A DNA stretch of 64,000 bases from Methylophilus sp. 42 (GTDB taxonomy: Bacteria > Pseudomonadota > Gammaproteobacteria > Burkholderiales > Methylophilaceae), in assembly GCF_000384155.1 (NCBI RefSeq), contig NZ_KB913031.1, forward strand, positions 2,474,961-2,538,960, given 5' to 3'. Position numbers and translations under genes: made by a program. Shown here piece after piece: positions 35,933-43,506 of this stretch (position 1 is its first letter; the number at the start of each line of letters is the position of its first letter). A model generated the notes under the pieces. The model was not told the DNA's origin and did not search any database. It worked only from the letters and a program-made list of their open reading frames with translations.

Positions 35933-36772
35933 TTACTGCAGCTTGAACTCAACTGGGAATGTTGCCCAACCTTCGACCGGGGTATTCCCTCGTTTTGCCG
36001 GGGTAAATGCCCAGCGCTTCGCTGCAGCAACCGCAGCATCATCCAGTACACCGTGTCCACTGGACTTCTTAACCTTCACATCGGCAGGCTTGCCGTTAGG
36101 CAACACTTTCACCCGCAATACCACCGTGCCTTCCCAGCCCTGGTCCGCAGCAAAATCGGGATATTCAGGATCAGGATTATTCAAATGACCGACACCACCT
36201 TTGGCTTCTACCAGTGGCTCCTCTTTCACCACCACCGGCGGAGGTGGCGCTGGTTCTGGCGCCGGGTCAGCGACCACCGGGCCGCTGGTTTTTGCCGCGG
36301 TGGTGTTTTCCTGTACCACAATGTCGTTCGGCGCAATATGCTGGTCAGCGGGGGCGGTCCTTAATGCCGTTGGCTTGGCGGCCTGTGGCGGTGGGTCAGC
36401 GCGCTTGACCTGCGGTGGTGGTGGCGGAGGTGGTTTTGGCGGCTCAATGACGGGTGGCGGAATCACCTCTGGCTTCACAAACTCCACAATCACTTCGTTT
36501 TTCTTTGGCTTGACGATGCTGGGTTGATGCAAGGCATTAATAAACCCAGTCACGCCCAGAATATGGGCCAGAATGACCACACCGATCAGCGCCAGCAATT
36601 TATTACGCGGAATAATCTGCTCTACGCGATTAAACTTGCTGACCAGACGCTCGGATAACTTGCCAAAATCTTCGCCAGTGGCGACCAGGTTCTTTCTGGC
36701 TTTGCTTTTATCTGTGAGTGAATCCCAAATCGTAGAATGCTCAGCGGGCGTTTTCAGTGCCGTTGTTGACAT
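35933..36772 (-). CDS. tonB: TonB, energy transducer
   Basis: 279 residues. An unusually long cytoplasmic N-terminus (about 60 residues) precedes a single membrane helix LLALIGVVILAHILGVTGF. A proline-rich spacer with a run of Pro and PEPAPPPP follows, then the C-terminal TonB domain with YPDFAADQGWEGTVVLRVKV and a final WATFPVEFKLQ. It links the ExbB-ExbD channel to outer-membrane receptors. The gene lies 26 bases before exbB. A TonB inside a sulfur-importer operon suggests a system dedicated to organosulfur uptake. Confidence 0.92.
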   Translation of the reverse strand: MSTTALKTPAEHSTIWDSLTDKSKARKNLVATGEDFGKLSERLVSKFNRVEQIIPRNKLLALIGVVILAHILGVTGFINALHQPSIVKPKKNEVIVEFVKPEVIPPPVIEPPKPPPPPPPQVKRADPPPQAAKPTALRTAPADQHIAPNDIVVQENTTAAKTSGPVVADPAPEPAPPPPVVVKEEPLVEAKGGVGHLNNPDPEYPDFAADQGWEGTVVLRVKVLPNGKPADVKVKKSSGHGVLDDAAVAAAKRWAFTPAKRGNTPVEGWATFPVEFKLQ

Positions 36773-36789
36773 ACAAACTCCTAATAAAT

Positions 36790-37665
36790 CTAACTAATCT
36801 CGATGAAGTCGCTTAACACATCATCTTTAATGCGCTGAAACTCCGGTGAAGTACGATGGCGCGGTCTGGGTAAATCCACAGCCACCACGCGTTTGATACG
36901 CCCTGGATTGGCTTCCATGACCACCACGCGATCTCCCAGGAACACTGCTTCTTCGACGTCATGCGTAACCAGGATGGAAGTCGTGCCTTCGGTTTCCCAA
37001 AGACGTTGCAATTCTTGCTGCATCTTGAGGCGAGTCAATGCATCCAGTGCGCCAAACGGTTCATCCAGTAATAACAATCTTGGTTTTAGCACCAAGGCCC
37101 TGGCAATCGCGACACGCTGCGACATACCGCCTGAAATCTGATGAGGGAACGCCTGGGCAAATCCAGACAGGCCAACCAGCTCAATTTGGTGTTTCACGCG
37201 CGCATCCACCTCCTGCTGTGTCAGGCCAGAAGATTCCAGTGCCAACGCCACATTCTGCTCAACGGTCAGCCACGGGAACAAACGATGCTCCTGAAACACC
37301 AGGCCCCGGTCCAGTGAGGTCCCTGAGACTTTGTCACCCAGCCAGACAATGCTGCCGTCGTAAGCGCTATCCAGTCCTGCAATCAGCCTGAGTAAGGTCG
37401 ACTTGCCGCAGCCACTACTACCGACAATGGAAATAAATTCGCCTTTAGTCACTGCCAGTGAAAAGTCTGACAGCACGGTCAACGCTTTACCGTTGAGCTG
37501 GAAAGTCTTGGAAACGCCCTCTACCGCCAGCACGGCCGCCGAGCTCGCCAGTGACAGATGTTGCGAACCACGCAGGCCTAACGGTCTCACCGACGCATTG
37601 TCTTCGCCGAGGCTATCTACGTGCGCTTCATTGATCACACTTAAAGCGGTTTTAGGGCGACTCAT
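36790..37665 (-). CDS. ssuB: SsuB-like ABC transporter ATPase
   Basis: 291 residues of the SsuB/TauB/NrtD ATPase type. Walker A is GSSGCGKST, the Q-loop region is LVFQEHRLFPWLTVEQNV, the signature ISGGMSQRVAIARAL and Walker B LLLLDEPFGALDALTR. An N-terminal extension of about 45 residues precedes the domain. It is the first gene of the operon and starts about 24 bases after the predicted sigma-54 start site. It would power the two SsuC-like permeases. Confidence 0.9.
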   Translation of the reverse strand: MSRPKTALSVINEAHVDSLGEDNASVRPLGLRGSQHLSLASSAAVLAVEGVSKTFQLNGKALTVLSDFSLAVTKGEFISIVGSSGCGKSTLLRLIAGLDSAYDGSIVWLGDKVSGTSLDRGLVFQEHRLFPWLTVEQNVALALESSGLTQQEVDARVKHQIELVGLSGFAQAFPHQISGGMSQRVAIARALVLKPRLLLLDEPFGALDALTRLKMQQELQRLWETEGTTSILVTHDVEEAVFLGDRVVVMEANPGRIKRVVAVDLPRPRHRTSPEFQRIKDDVLSDFIEIS

Positions 37666-37698
37666 GTTTCTTCCTGTGCAAAATAACTAGAGTGCTAT

Positions 37699-37716
37699 AC
37701 GCAATCCCTGTGCCAA
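37699..37716 (-). promoter_or_regulatory. Sigma-54 promoter of ssuB-tonB-exbBD-ssuCC
   Basis: Minus-strand TTGGCACAGGGATTGCGT has GG-N10-GC spacing and close to consensus -24 and -12 boxes. Confidence 0.8.
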
Positions 37717-37821
37717 GTTAAAAATTAATATTTATTACTTAATAATCATAAGGTTATATACATTCCAGCGAATACCCTGTATTGGGCAATGTTGTATATC
37801 CATCATCTGACGGCAGGCATG

Positions 37822-37837
37822 TGCTGGTATAGCAACA
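37822..37837 (-). promoter_or_regulatory. Putative activator site upstream of ssuB
   Basis: TGCTGGTATAGCAACA on the + strand matches the shared element with one change, about 108 bases from the -24 box. Confidence 0.5.
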
Positions 37838-37842
37838 GACAT

Positions 37843-37872
37843 AAAAAAACAGATGGCGGGAGACCATCTGTT
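37843..37872 (-). terminator. Intrinsic terminator after ssuA-like gene
   Basis: ACAGATGG (37849-37856) pairs with CCATCTGT (37864-37871); on the minus strand seven T follow. It separates the aldolase-DszB3-ssuA unit from the ssuB unit, which has its own promoter. Confidence 0.8.
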
Positions 37873-37900
37873 GGAAGGGATTGCCGGGAAGCAATAAAGG

Positions 37901-38971
37901 TTATTGTTGTGATGCAATCCGGGACGGTGCCCAGAAAGTCTCCAGGTTCAACTCCTTTAAAGCTTTGTCGACAAAGCTTGCGTTAAGCAGTTGCTGAATA
38001 TCAATATCGTTTCGAATCAGGCCAGACTCACGCGCATAAGAGGCTGCACGTTTGTAATGATCCACCAGCGCCTGGTCATAAAGCGGTGACCAGCGGTCAC
38101 GCCAGCTCACGCTATCATCTTCATAGTCGCGCCTGACCACACTCTCAGGCTGCACCAGGCTAGCATAATCCTTGAGGTAGGTTTCCTTGTGCGCCTCTTG
38201 CGCTGCCCAATGGTTGGCTTTAATGAATGAGGTGACGATGGCTTGAGTGAGCTCTGGATGCTCTTTGACAAAGTCATTACGCGCCCACAAGCCACCCATC
38301 AGTTTCCAGTCCGGTGGGGCATTTTTGGTCGACCAGATGATTTTACCCACGCCTTTATCCACCAGGTTATAGGCATCACTTAAAGAGAAGAACGCATCTA
38401 CCGAGCCACTGGCCAATGCCGCAGCACCGACTTGCGGATTCACGTTCACAATCTTGAAGTCGGTCAGCTTGAAGCCATTTTTCTGCACCAGGTTGGCAAA
38501 CGGAATCTCCCACGGACGGCCACGGTGCAAGGCAATGCGCTTGCCTTTGAGGTCAGCAATCGTTTTTGCTGTTGAATTGGCGGGCACCACCAAATAAGAG
38601 TTACCGCTACGTCCCCACGGCGCGACTAATTGCACGCGTGGCTTGGAGCCGTTCAAAATAATCGGTGGTAAATCGCCATAGGCCGCGAAGTCTATGCTCT
38701 TGTTGGCAAAGGCTTCGTTGACGATGGGGCCGACCATCGCCGTGGCAGCAGGCACCCACTCCAGCTTGACGCCGCGCTTAGCCAAGGTTTCATCCAAGCC
38801 GGTTTCACTGGCCAACTCGGTGCTACCCAGATAGTGCGTCTTGCCATTGAGGTTATAAGCCACAGTGGCAATTCTCACCACTTTCGGGTCAGTTTCAGCA
38901 CTGTGGGCGCCTGACATAGTGAATGCAGTCACCGCCAATGCCGAAAATACATAGTTTAAAAATCTGCTCAC
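37901..38971 (-). CDS. SsuA-like periplasmic sulfonate-binding protein
   Basis: 356 residues with a clear signal peptide (MSRFLNYVFSALAVTAFTMS, cleavage near AHSA-ET), which the three DszB-like proteins lack. The NMT1/SsuA fold is marked by IDFAAYGDLPPIILNG, LKGKRIALHRGRPWEIPFA and ALASGSVDAFFSLSDAYN. The start is a GTG with AAGGAG upstream. It should deliver an organosulfur ligand to the SsuB/SsuC-like importer, which is encoded in the next transcription unit. It is third in the unit after the aldolase-like gene and DszB3. Confidence 0.88.
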   Translation of the reverse strand: MSRFLNYVFSALAVTAFTMSGAHSAETDPKVVRIATVAYNLNGKTHYLGSTELASETGLDETLAKRGVKLEWVPAATAMVGPIVNEAFANKSIDFAAYGDLPPIILNGSKPRVQLVAPWGRSGNSYLVVPANSTAKTIADLKGKRIALHRGRPWEIPFANLVQKNGFKLTDFKIVNVNPQVGAAALASGSVDAFFSLSDAYNLVDKGVGKIIWSTKNAPPDWKLMGGLWARNDFVKEHPELTQAIVTSFIKANHWAAQEAHKETYLKDYASLVQPESVVRRDYEDDSVSWRDRWSPLYDQALVDHYKRAASYARESGLIRNDIDIQQLLNASFVDKALKELNLETFWAPSRIASQQ

Positions 38972-39017
38972 ACTTACTCCTTATTTACGCTTAAGCCGCG
39001 AGGCTTACTTACTTGCT

Positions 39018-40076
39018 TCAGGCAACCGCCGCATATTGATGCAACTGCTGTTCTGCATCACGCAACGGCCTGAAATCAATCCACGCATCCAGGTCAAAAT
39101 CCTTGTCCAACAGGCCATGCACCAGCATAAAGTTCTTTTGCTGGCGGAACAGCTCTACGCGCTCCGGGGACAAATCAGGCGCCAGTTGCAAATGGAAGTT
39201 CTCACCATAAGCCGTCGCCACGCCGTCTTCGCCCGAGCGGGTTTCGGATTCGAGGATTTCGCGTACGCCTTTGAGGTTGCTTTTGGCCCAATCTGCCGCA
39301 CGCAAGGTCTGGTAGAGGAAACGCACCACCAGGTCATAATGATTGTCCAACAATGACTGATGTACGGTGATCGGACGCGGTGTGCCGTTATTGACGCGGC
39401 TGGACAGCTCAGGATAGCTATCAAGATCGATCCCCACCACAGCCCCCACACGCTTAGCGGCATCCACCGCAGATGCGCCTTTTACATATACCGCATCGAC
39501 CTTGCCTTCGATAAGTGCATCAAGGCCAGACCACAACTCACCTAGACCATTGGGGTTATCACGGCCATTACGATTACCACGACCAGAAGGCACCTCTACC
39601 AAAGTCACATCATCCAGCGTCAAGCCAGCGATATTCAAGGCGCCTTTATAACCATGCAGGCTCATGCCACGAGCAATACTGCTGCCGCGTACATGGCTGG
39701 CAATCGGATGCTCGATAAACGCCGGCAAAGCCAGGCGCAATCCCTTCAATTGTTCAGGCGTGGTAATGCCACTATCCGGCCTCACCAGGATCGCTTGCCA
39801 TTCATCAATCCAGGTCAAGCCAATCAGCTTGGTCGGTGCACCTTGTGCCTTGGCAGCCAGCGCCAGCAAGTTGCCACCCTCACGAATCAACGAAGGTAAC
39901 TCATGATCGTAATGATGCTTGGATAACTCTTTGGGCGCTTCTTGCAACGTGGCAATGTTAATGTTGTCACGCGCAAACTCTTCATTAAGCCAGCCTAATT
40001 TATAAGCCAGGCCCGTGGCAGTCGGCACCGGGCAACGGGTAAACCAGATTTGATCGATATGTTGTGCTGTGGTCAC
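39018..40076 (-). CDS. DszB-like putative sulfinate desulfinase 3
   Basis: 352 residues, no signal peptide, third member of the DszB-like set. Cys15 lies in IWFTRCPVPTATG, and HYDHELPSLIREGGN gives His and Arg 10 residues apart, as DszB needs for catalysis. It shares VDAVYVKGASA and RVNNGTPRPITVHQ with copy 2 and is closer to that copy than to copy 1. It sits between an aldolase-like gene and the periplasmic binding protein gene. Cytoplasmic sulfinate cleavage is the inferred role; a degenerate ligand-binding protein is the alternative. Confidence 0.75.
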   Translation of the reverse strand: MTTAQHIDQIWFTRCPVPTATGLAYKLGWLNEEFARDNINIATLQEAPKELSKHHYDHELPSLIREGGNLLALAAKAQGAPTKLIGLTWIDEWQAILVRPDSGITTPEQLKGLRLALPAFIEHPIASHVRGSSIARGMSLHGYKGALNIAGLTLDDVTLVEVPSGRGNRNGRDNPNGLGELWSGLDALIEGKVDAVYVKGASAVDAAKRVGAVVGIDLDSYPELSSRVNNGTPRPITVHQSLLDNHYDLVVRFLYQTLRAADWAKSNLKGVREILESETRSGEDGVATAYGENFHLQLAPDLSPERVELFRQQKNFMLVHGLLDKDFDLDAWIDFRPLRDAEQQLHQYAAVA

Positions 40077-40092
40077 TTGGTAGCTCCTGTGA

Positions 40093-40815
40093 TTACAAGT
40101 CGGAAGGACGCAACAAGCCTTCTTCTTTAGCCTGGTCGTAAAGCTTGGACATTTTCCATTGTTGCTTCAACACGCCTGGGCCATACTCACGGGAGCCACC
40201 CAGGGCCTCTGCCAGGGTTTGCAACTTGGCGCCTTCCTCCAGCAACAGAATAAACTCTGCCAGTTTGCGCAGACCTTGTTTACCCCATACCGTGGCACCA
40301 CCATTGGCTTCAAGAATCGCCGTGTGATGTGGATTAATCGCAATCTGGTCGAGGATAAAATCGACTTCCTGCTGGCGGCGGTCAATATAAATCGGTAACT
40401 CTTTAATCAGGTTAAAGCGCTGCACCGGCACATAACGGATAGGCAATGTGCGGTGTGTTTGTGCCCAGGCACCCAGGTAGGTGGAATGTATATGCGAAAT
40501 CGTGGTGACTTCCGGGCGCACCTGGAACAATTTGGTATAACGGCCAGCGCCTGCGCCACTGCCTTTGCCGGCATAGACCGTACCATCAAAGCCAACCACG
40601 GTTGCCTCAATTGGCTTGCCCTTGTTAAACGGGCCCGGGTCATTCACGATGATCAATTTGTCCTGGCCTGGCACGCGATGCACAAAGCCCACGGTGCCAT
40701 TGGCAGTAATGCTATCCGTCTCGCGAAAGACCTCAAAAGCCAGTTTGGCTTCCGCCACAGTTTCGTTTACGTAATGATCCAGATCCAGTTCAGTATTAAC
40801 AGTCACGACAGTCAT
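40093..40815 (-). CDS. Class II aldolase/adducin-fold protein 2
   Basis: 240 residues, paralogue of the gene at 14691. It keeps HxH (ISHIHSTY, residues 108-110), but the third-histidine loop is LEANGGATVWG, and the usual catalytic glutamate ahead of HxH is not evident (a glycine/arginine stretch, GAGAGRYTKL, is there). I use the ATG at 40815 because AAAGGA lies 6 bases upstream. It is first in the operon with DszB3 and the SsuA-like gene, about 34 bases after the predicted sigma-54 start. The reaction is unknown; canonical aldolase chemistry is doubtful. Confidence 0.78.
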   Translation of the reverse strand: MTVVTVNTELDLDHYVNETVAEAKLAFEVFRETDSITANGTVGFVHRVPGQDKLIIVNDPGPFNKGKPIEATVVGFDGTVYAGKGSGAGAGRYTKLFQVRPEVTTISHIHSTYLGAWAQTHRTLPIRYVPVQRFNLIKELPIYIDRRQQEVDFILDQIAINPHHTAILEANGGATVWGKQGLRKLAEFILLLEEGAKLQTLAEALGGSREYGPGVLKQQWKMSKLYDQAKEEGLLRPSDL

Positions 40816-40858
40816 TGTCAGTCCTTTCAAAATTCATGCGAAAACAACACGGACTACT

Positions 40859-40876
40859 TGGCAAAGACTGTGCCAC
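40859..40876 (-). promoter_or_regulatory. Sigma-54 promoter of aldolase2-DszB3-ssuA operon
   Basis: Minus-strand GTGGCACAGTCTTTGCCA has GG-N10-GC spacing and a near-perfect TGGCAC/TTTGC pair. Confidence 0.82.
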
Positions 40877-40940
40877 TTGCAACAGGTAAAATTTATCTAT
40901 AATAATTAGACACTTAGAAAAAACACCGATGCCGAGCACC

Positions 40941-40956
40941 TGTTGCCCCGGCAACA
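40941..40956. promoter_or_regulatory. Putative activator site, perfect palindrome arms
   Basis: TGTTGCCCCGGCAACA has seven-base arms TGTTGCC/GGCAACA, the most symmetric copy of the shared element. It lies about 67 bases from the -24 box of the aldolase2 operon and about 155 bases before the activator gene, so it could serve both. A half-site TGTTG follows at 40959. Confidence 0.65.
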
Positions 40957-41108
40957 AGTGTTGCGATTAACACAGCAAAATGTTGAATTCCCGCCCATGA
41001 TCTGGCTTACCTTCAATATAACCAATATGAATATTGTTATAATTTATAGAACTTTGACTTATTAATGATCAATGTAATATAGTGACTCGCCTGTTAAATA
41101 AGGAGTCA

Positions 41109-42245
41109 ATGATGAGCGCACAACGATGGGATATCCGTGATTCGTACACCGAACGTACTGACCATGTGATCACACACCCCAATCCGTCTGCCGTCAGCTT
41201 GTCCGTGCGGGCAAGTGCACTGGTATTCAGCGATCCCAAATCGCAAAATCTGCTGTCTTTGATCGAAAGAATCGCTTCCAGCAATGCGACCGCGCTGATC
41301 ATTGGCGAAACAGGAACGGGTAAAGAACTCATTGCCCGCCATATCCACTCACTGAGCAACCGCAGAAACGGCCCGTTCCAGGCCATTAATTGCGGCGCTT
41401 TCTCAGAAACCCTGGTTGAGAGCGAGTTGTTTGGCTACGAAAAAGGCGCGTTTACCGGCGCCAACACCTCCAAAGTTGGCTGGTTTGAAACCGCCAATGG
41501 CGGCACACTGTTCCTGGATGAAATCGGTGACTTGCCACAGTCGACACAGGTCAAATTATTGCGCGTGCTGCAAGAGCGTGAAGTCGTGCGCGTAGGCTCA
41601 AGAAAGCCCATCCCGATTGATGTGCGCCTGATTGCGGCGACCAATGTGAACCTGGAAGAAGCCGTCAAAGCGGGACGTTTCCGCGAAGACTTGTATTACC
41701 GGATTAAAGTGGTGCCAGTTGAATTACTGCCATTGCGCGAGCGCCGTGGCGATATCCTGCCGCTGGTTGAGCATTTCCTGGCCGTATATCGCAATAAGCT
41801 GAACACTTCGGACCACAAACTGGCCCCCGAAACCACTTCGCTACTGATGGAATATCCGTGGCCGGGCAATATTCGTGAACTGGAAAACGTCATTCACCGT
41901 GCGGTACTGGTGAGTACCTCCGATACGCTTTATCCAAAAGATCTGAATTTACCCAAAATCAGCTTTAACCGGCCAGAGTTTACGTCTGATGAAGACAGCG
42001 GCATCACGGCACCACTGCCAAGCCGGGTCAGCTATGAGCGCCAAAGTGCGCTCTATAAATTGGAAAATATTCTCGAAGAGCTGTTTGAACAAGCCCCGGA
42101 AAACCTGTATGAGCTGATCAATGGCACCACGGTCAGCAAGGCTTATGAGCACAGTAAAAACAATCAGGTGCATACCGCCAAACTGCTGGGCATCAGCCGC
42201 AATATCCTGCGCGCCAGGTTAAAAGAACTCAACCTGATCGCATAA
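41109..42245 (+). CDS. SfnR-like sigma-54-dependent transcriptional activator
   Basis: 378 residues: a short N-terminus without any sensor domain, then the AAA+ domain with Walker A GETGTGKE (66-73), the sigma-54 contact loop GAFTGA (113-118) and Walker B GGTLFLDE (131-138), then a C-terminal Fis-type helix-turn-helix around NNQVHTAKLLGISRNILRARL. SfnR of Pseudomonas, a sensor-less activator for dimethyl sulfone use, has this layout. AAGGAG precedes adjacent ATGs at 41109 and 41112; the second is better spaced. I see no sigma-54 promoter of its own, so its expression is probably set by a sulfur regulator such as CysB. It is the likely activator of the nine promoters listed here. Confidence 0.88.
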   Translation: MMSAQRWDIRDSYTERTDHVITHPNPSAVSLSVRASALVFSDPKSQNLLSLIERIASSNATALIIGETGTGKELIARHIHSLSNRRNGPFQAINCGAFSETLVESELFGYEKGAFTGANTSKVGWFETANGGTLFLDEIGDLPQSTQVKLLRVLQEREVVRVGSRKPIPIDVRLIAATNVNLEEAVKAGRFREDLYYRIKVVPVELLPLRERRGDILPLVEHFLAVYRNKLNTSDHKLAPETTSLLMEYPWPGNIRELENVIHRAVLVSTSDTLYPKDLNLPKISFNRPEFTSDEDSGITAPLPSRVSYERQSALYKLENILEELFEQAPENLYELINGTTVSKAYEHSKNNQVHTAKLLGISRNILRARLKELNLIA

Positions 42246-42277
42246 AAAAAGAGGGGAATATATCCCCTCTTTTTTTA
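42243..42277. terminator. Bidirectional terminator
   Basis: An A tract plus GAGGGGA pairs with TCCCCTC plus a T tract. It serves the activator gene on + and the reductase gene on -. Confidence 0.9.
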
Positions 42278-42300
42278 TGCCGAATCTTGCAAACAACCTG

Positions 42301-42852
42301 CTAGGCAACCAGCGTTTCCGGCAAATTCTGCTTAATCAACACCGCGGCCTGTTCTAGCGCCTGGTCGATACGCTGTTCAATCACGGCACTGTCCAATTGG
42401 TAATTCGTGAACTCTGCATCCCGGGCATAAATGGTGGTCGGGATGGTGTAAATACCAAAAAAGCTGGCCAGACTTCTTAAGTGCGACTCCAGCACCAGCG
42501 CATGATGATCGCTGCCTCCTGTTGCCACCAAAATAGCAACTTTACCAGTGAGTTTCTTCGGGTCGACCAGATCAAAAAAGTGCTTGAGCAAGCCGGTATA
42601 AGAAGCTTTATACACCGGCGTGCCAATGACGATAATATCGGCCTGGTGCAGCTTATCGTAGGCTTGTGTTAATGCCGGTGGAAACTGGTTAAAGGACACA
42701 GTAGGCCCCAGATCTGCCGTCAGTTTGGAAATATCGATCACCTCACCCGGACTATGAAACTTCTGGCTGGCCTTGGTCACCACAGACTCCACCAGCGACA
42801 AGGTTCTTGAGGGTGCAGTAATATTTCCGGAGACTCCAATAATTCGTGGCAT
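42301..42852 (-). CDS. NADPH-dependent FMN reductase (SsuE/MsuE-like)
   Basis: 183 residues, flavodoxin-like. RIIGVSGNITAPSRTLSLVE matches the start of SsuE/MsuE proteins, and VIGTPVYKASYTGLLKHFFDLV and VATGGSDHHAL mark the flavin site. It supplies FMNH2 to the two-component monooxygenases, of which the window has three but no other SsuE-type reductase. I start it at the ATG of 42852, with AGGA upstream. It is a single-gene unit behind a sigma-54 promoter and activator element, ending at the shared terminator. Confidence 0.9.
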   Translation of the reverse strand: MPRIIGVSGNITAPSRTLSLVESVVTKASQKFHSPGEVIDISKLTADLGPTVSFNQFPPALTQAYDKLHQADIIVIGTPVYKASYTGLLKHFFDLVDPKKLTGKVAILVATGGSDHHALVLESHLRSLASFFGIYTIPTTIYARDAEFTNYQLDSAVIEQRIDQALEQAAVLIKQNLPETLVA

Positions 42853-42887
42853 TTCGATTTTCCTGATTAAACAATGTCTTGATTTAA

Positions 42888-42905
42888 CAGCAAATAAAAT
42901 GCCAG
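42888..42905 (-). promoter_or_regulatory. Sigma-54 promoter of FMN reductase gene
   Basis: Minus-strand CTGGCATTTTATTTGCTG has GG-N10-GC spacing with a TTTGC -12 box. Confidence 0.75.
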
Positions 42906-42974
42906 ATTTAAACCCTTCATAATCAATCACTTGAAAAACAGATGCTGCCAATTCAACAACAAACGTCGCCAAAA

Positions 42975-42990
42975 TGTTGGCTAGGCAACA
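42975..42990 (-). promoter_or_regulatory. Putative activator site upstream of FMN reductase gene
   Basis: TGTTGGCTAGGCAACA is an exact match to the shared element, about 72 bases upstream of the -24 box. Confidence 0.6.
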
Positions 42991-43005
42991 CCTCTGACTA
43001 TGCCT

Positions 43006-43506
43006 CTAGGTTTTAATTTTGCGCACAGGGCGCGCAGGCGTCATTTGTTCGGCGTACATATTAATCAGGCTACGCTGAACGCCGCCATCACCGCAGAGCT
43101 GAAAATGAATCAGGTAACGCTTGCCGACCTTGATAAACTGGTTAGCCGCCTGGATTTCTTCCAGCGATAGCACCGGGTTTTCACCGACATTGGTCGCAAT
43201 ATCCAGTTTGCTCCCCAGCCAGTCAACGCCAATTTTCTCCGGCGTGATACCACTCTCGCTATAAGCGACTGTTTTGACTTTTGTCACCGTGACTTGCTGC
43301 TGGCAATCAGGCAACACTTCATCCATGCTGACGAGCGCAATCACTGCTGGCCTTGCCTCGGCTTTACTGCCGGTTTTATGCGACGGCCCAAGAATCACTT
43401 TGGCGCTATCACTGGCGGCAAAGGCGAAAGCGGGCAGCAGGCATTGCACGATCATGAGCAAACATGCGAGGCGAGCGGTCGCTGGTATGGTGTGAATCGA
43501 ACGCAT
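43006..43506 (-). CDS. Secreted protein of unknown function
   Basis: 166 residues with a signal peptide (hydrophobic LACLLMIVQCLLPAFAFA, cleavage near AFA-ASD). The mature part has two cysteines (in PDCQQQV and QLCGDG) that could form a disulfide, and ends in a basic tail. GGGAG lies 6 bases before the ATG. I recognise no family. It lies upstream of the reductase on the same strand, but that gene has its own promoter in between. Confidence 0.6.
   Translation of the reverse strand: MRSIHTIPATARLACLLMIVQCLLPAFAFAASDSAKVILGPSHKTGSKAEARPAVIALVSMDEVLPDCQQQVTVTKVKTVAYSESGITPEKIGVDWLGSKLDIATNVGENPVLSLEEIQAANQFIKVGKRYLIHFQLCGDGGVQRSLINMYAEQMTPARPVRKIKT

Noticed and set aside
36201-36527. Glycine-rich open frame opposite tonB
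   Set aside because: It is the antisense of the proline-rich spacer of TonB, which gives glycine-rich reverse translations.
42898-42914. Alternative -24/-12 match GGGTTTAAATCTGGC before the FMN reductase
   Set aside because: The spacing fits but the boxes are poor; the match at 42888-42905 has a proper TGGCA and TTTGC.
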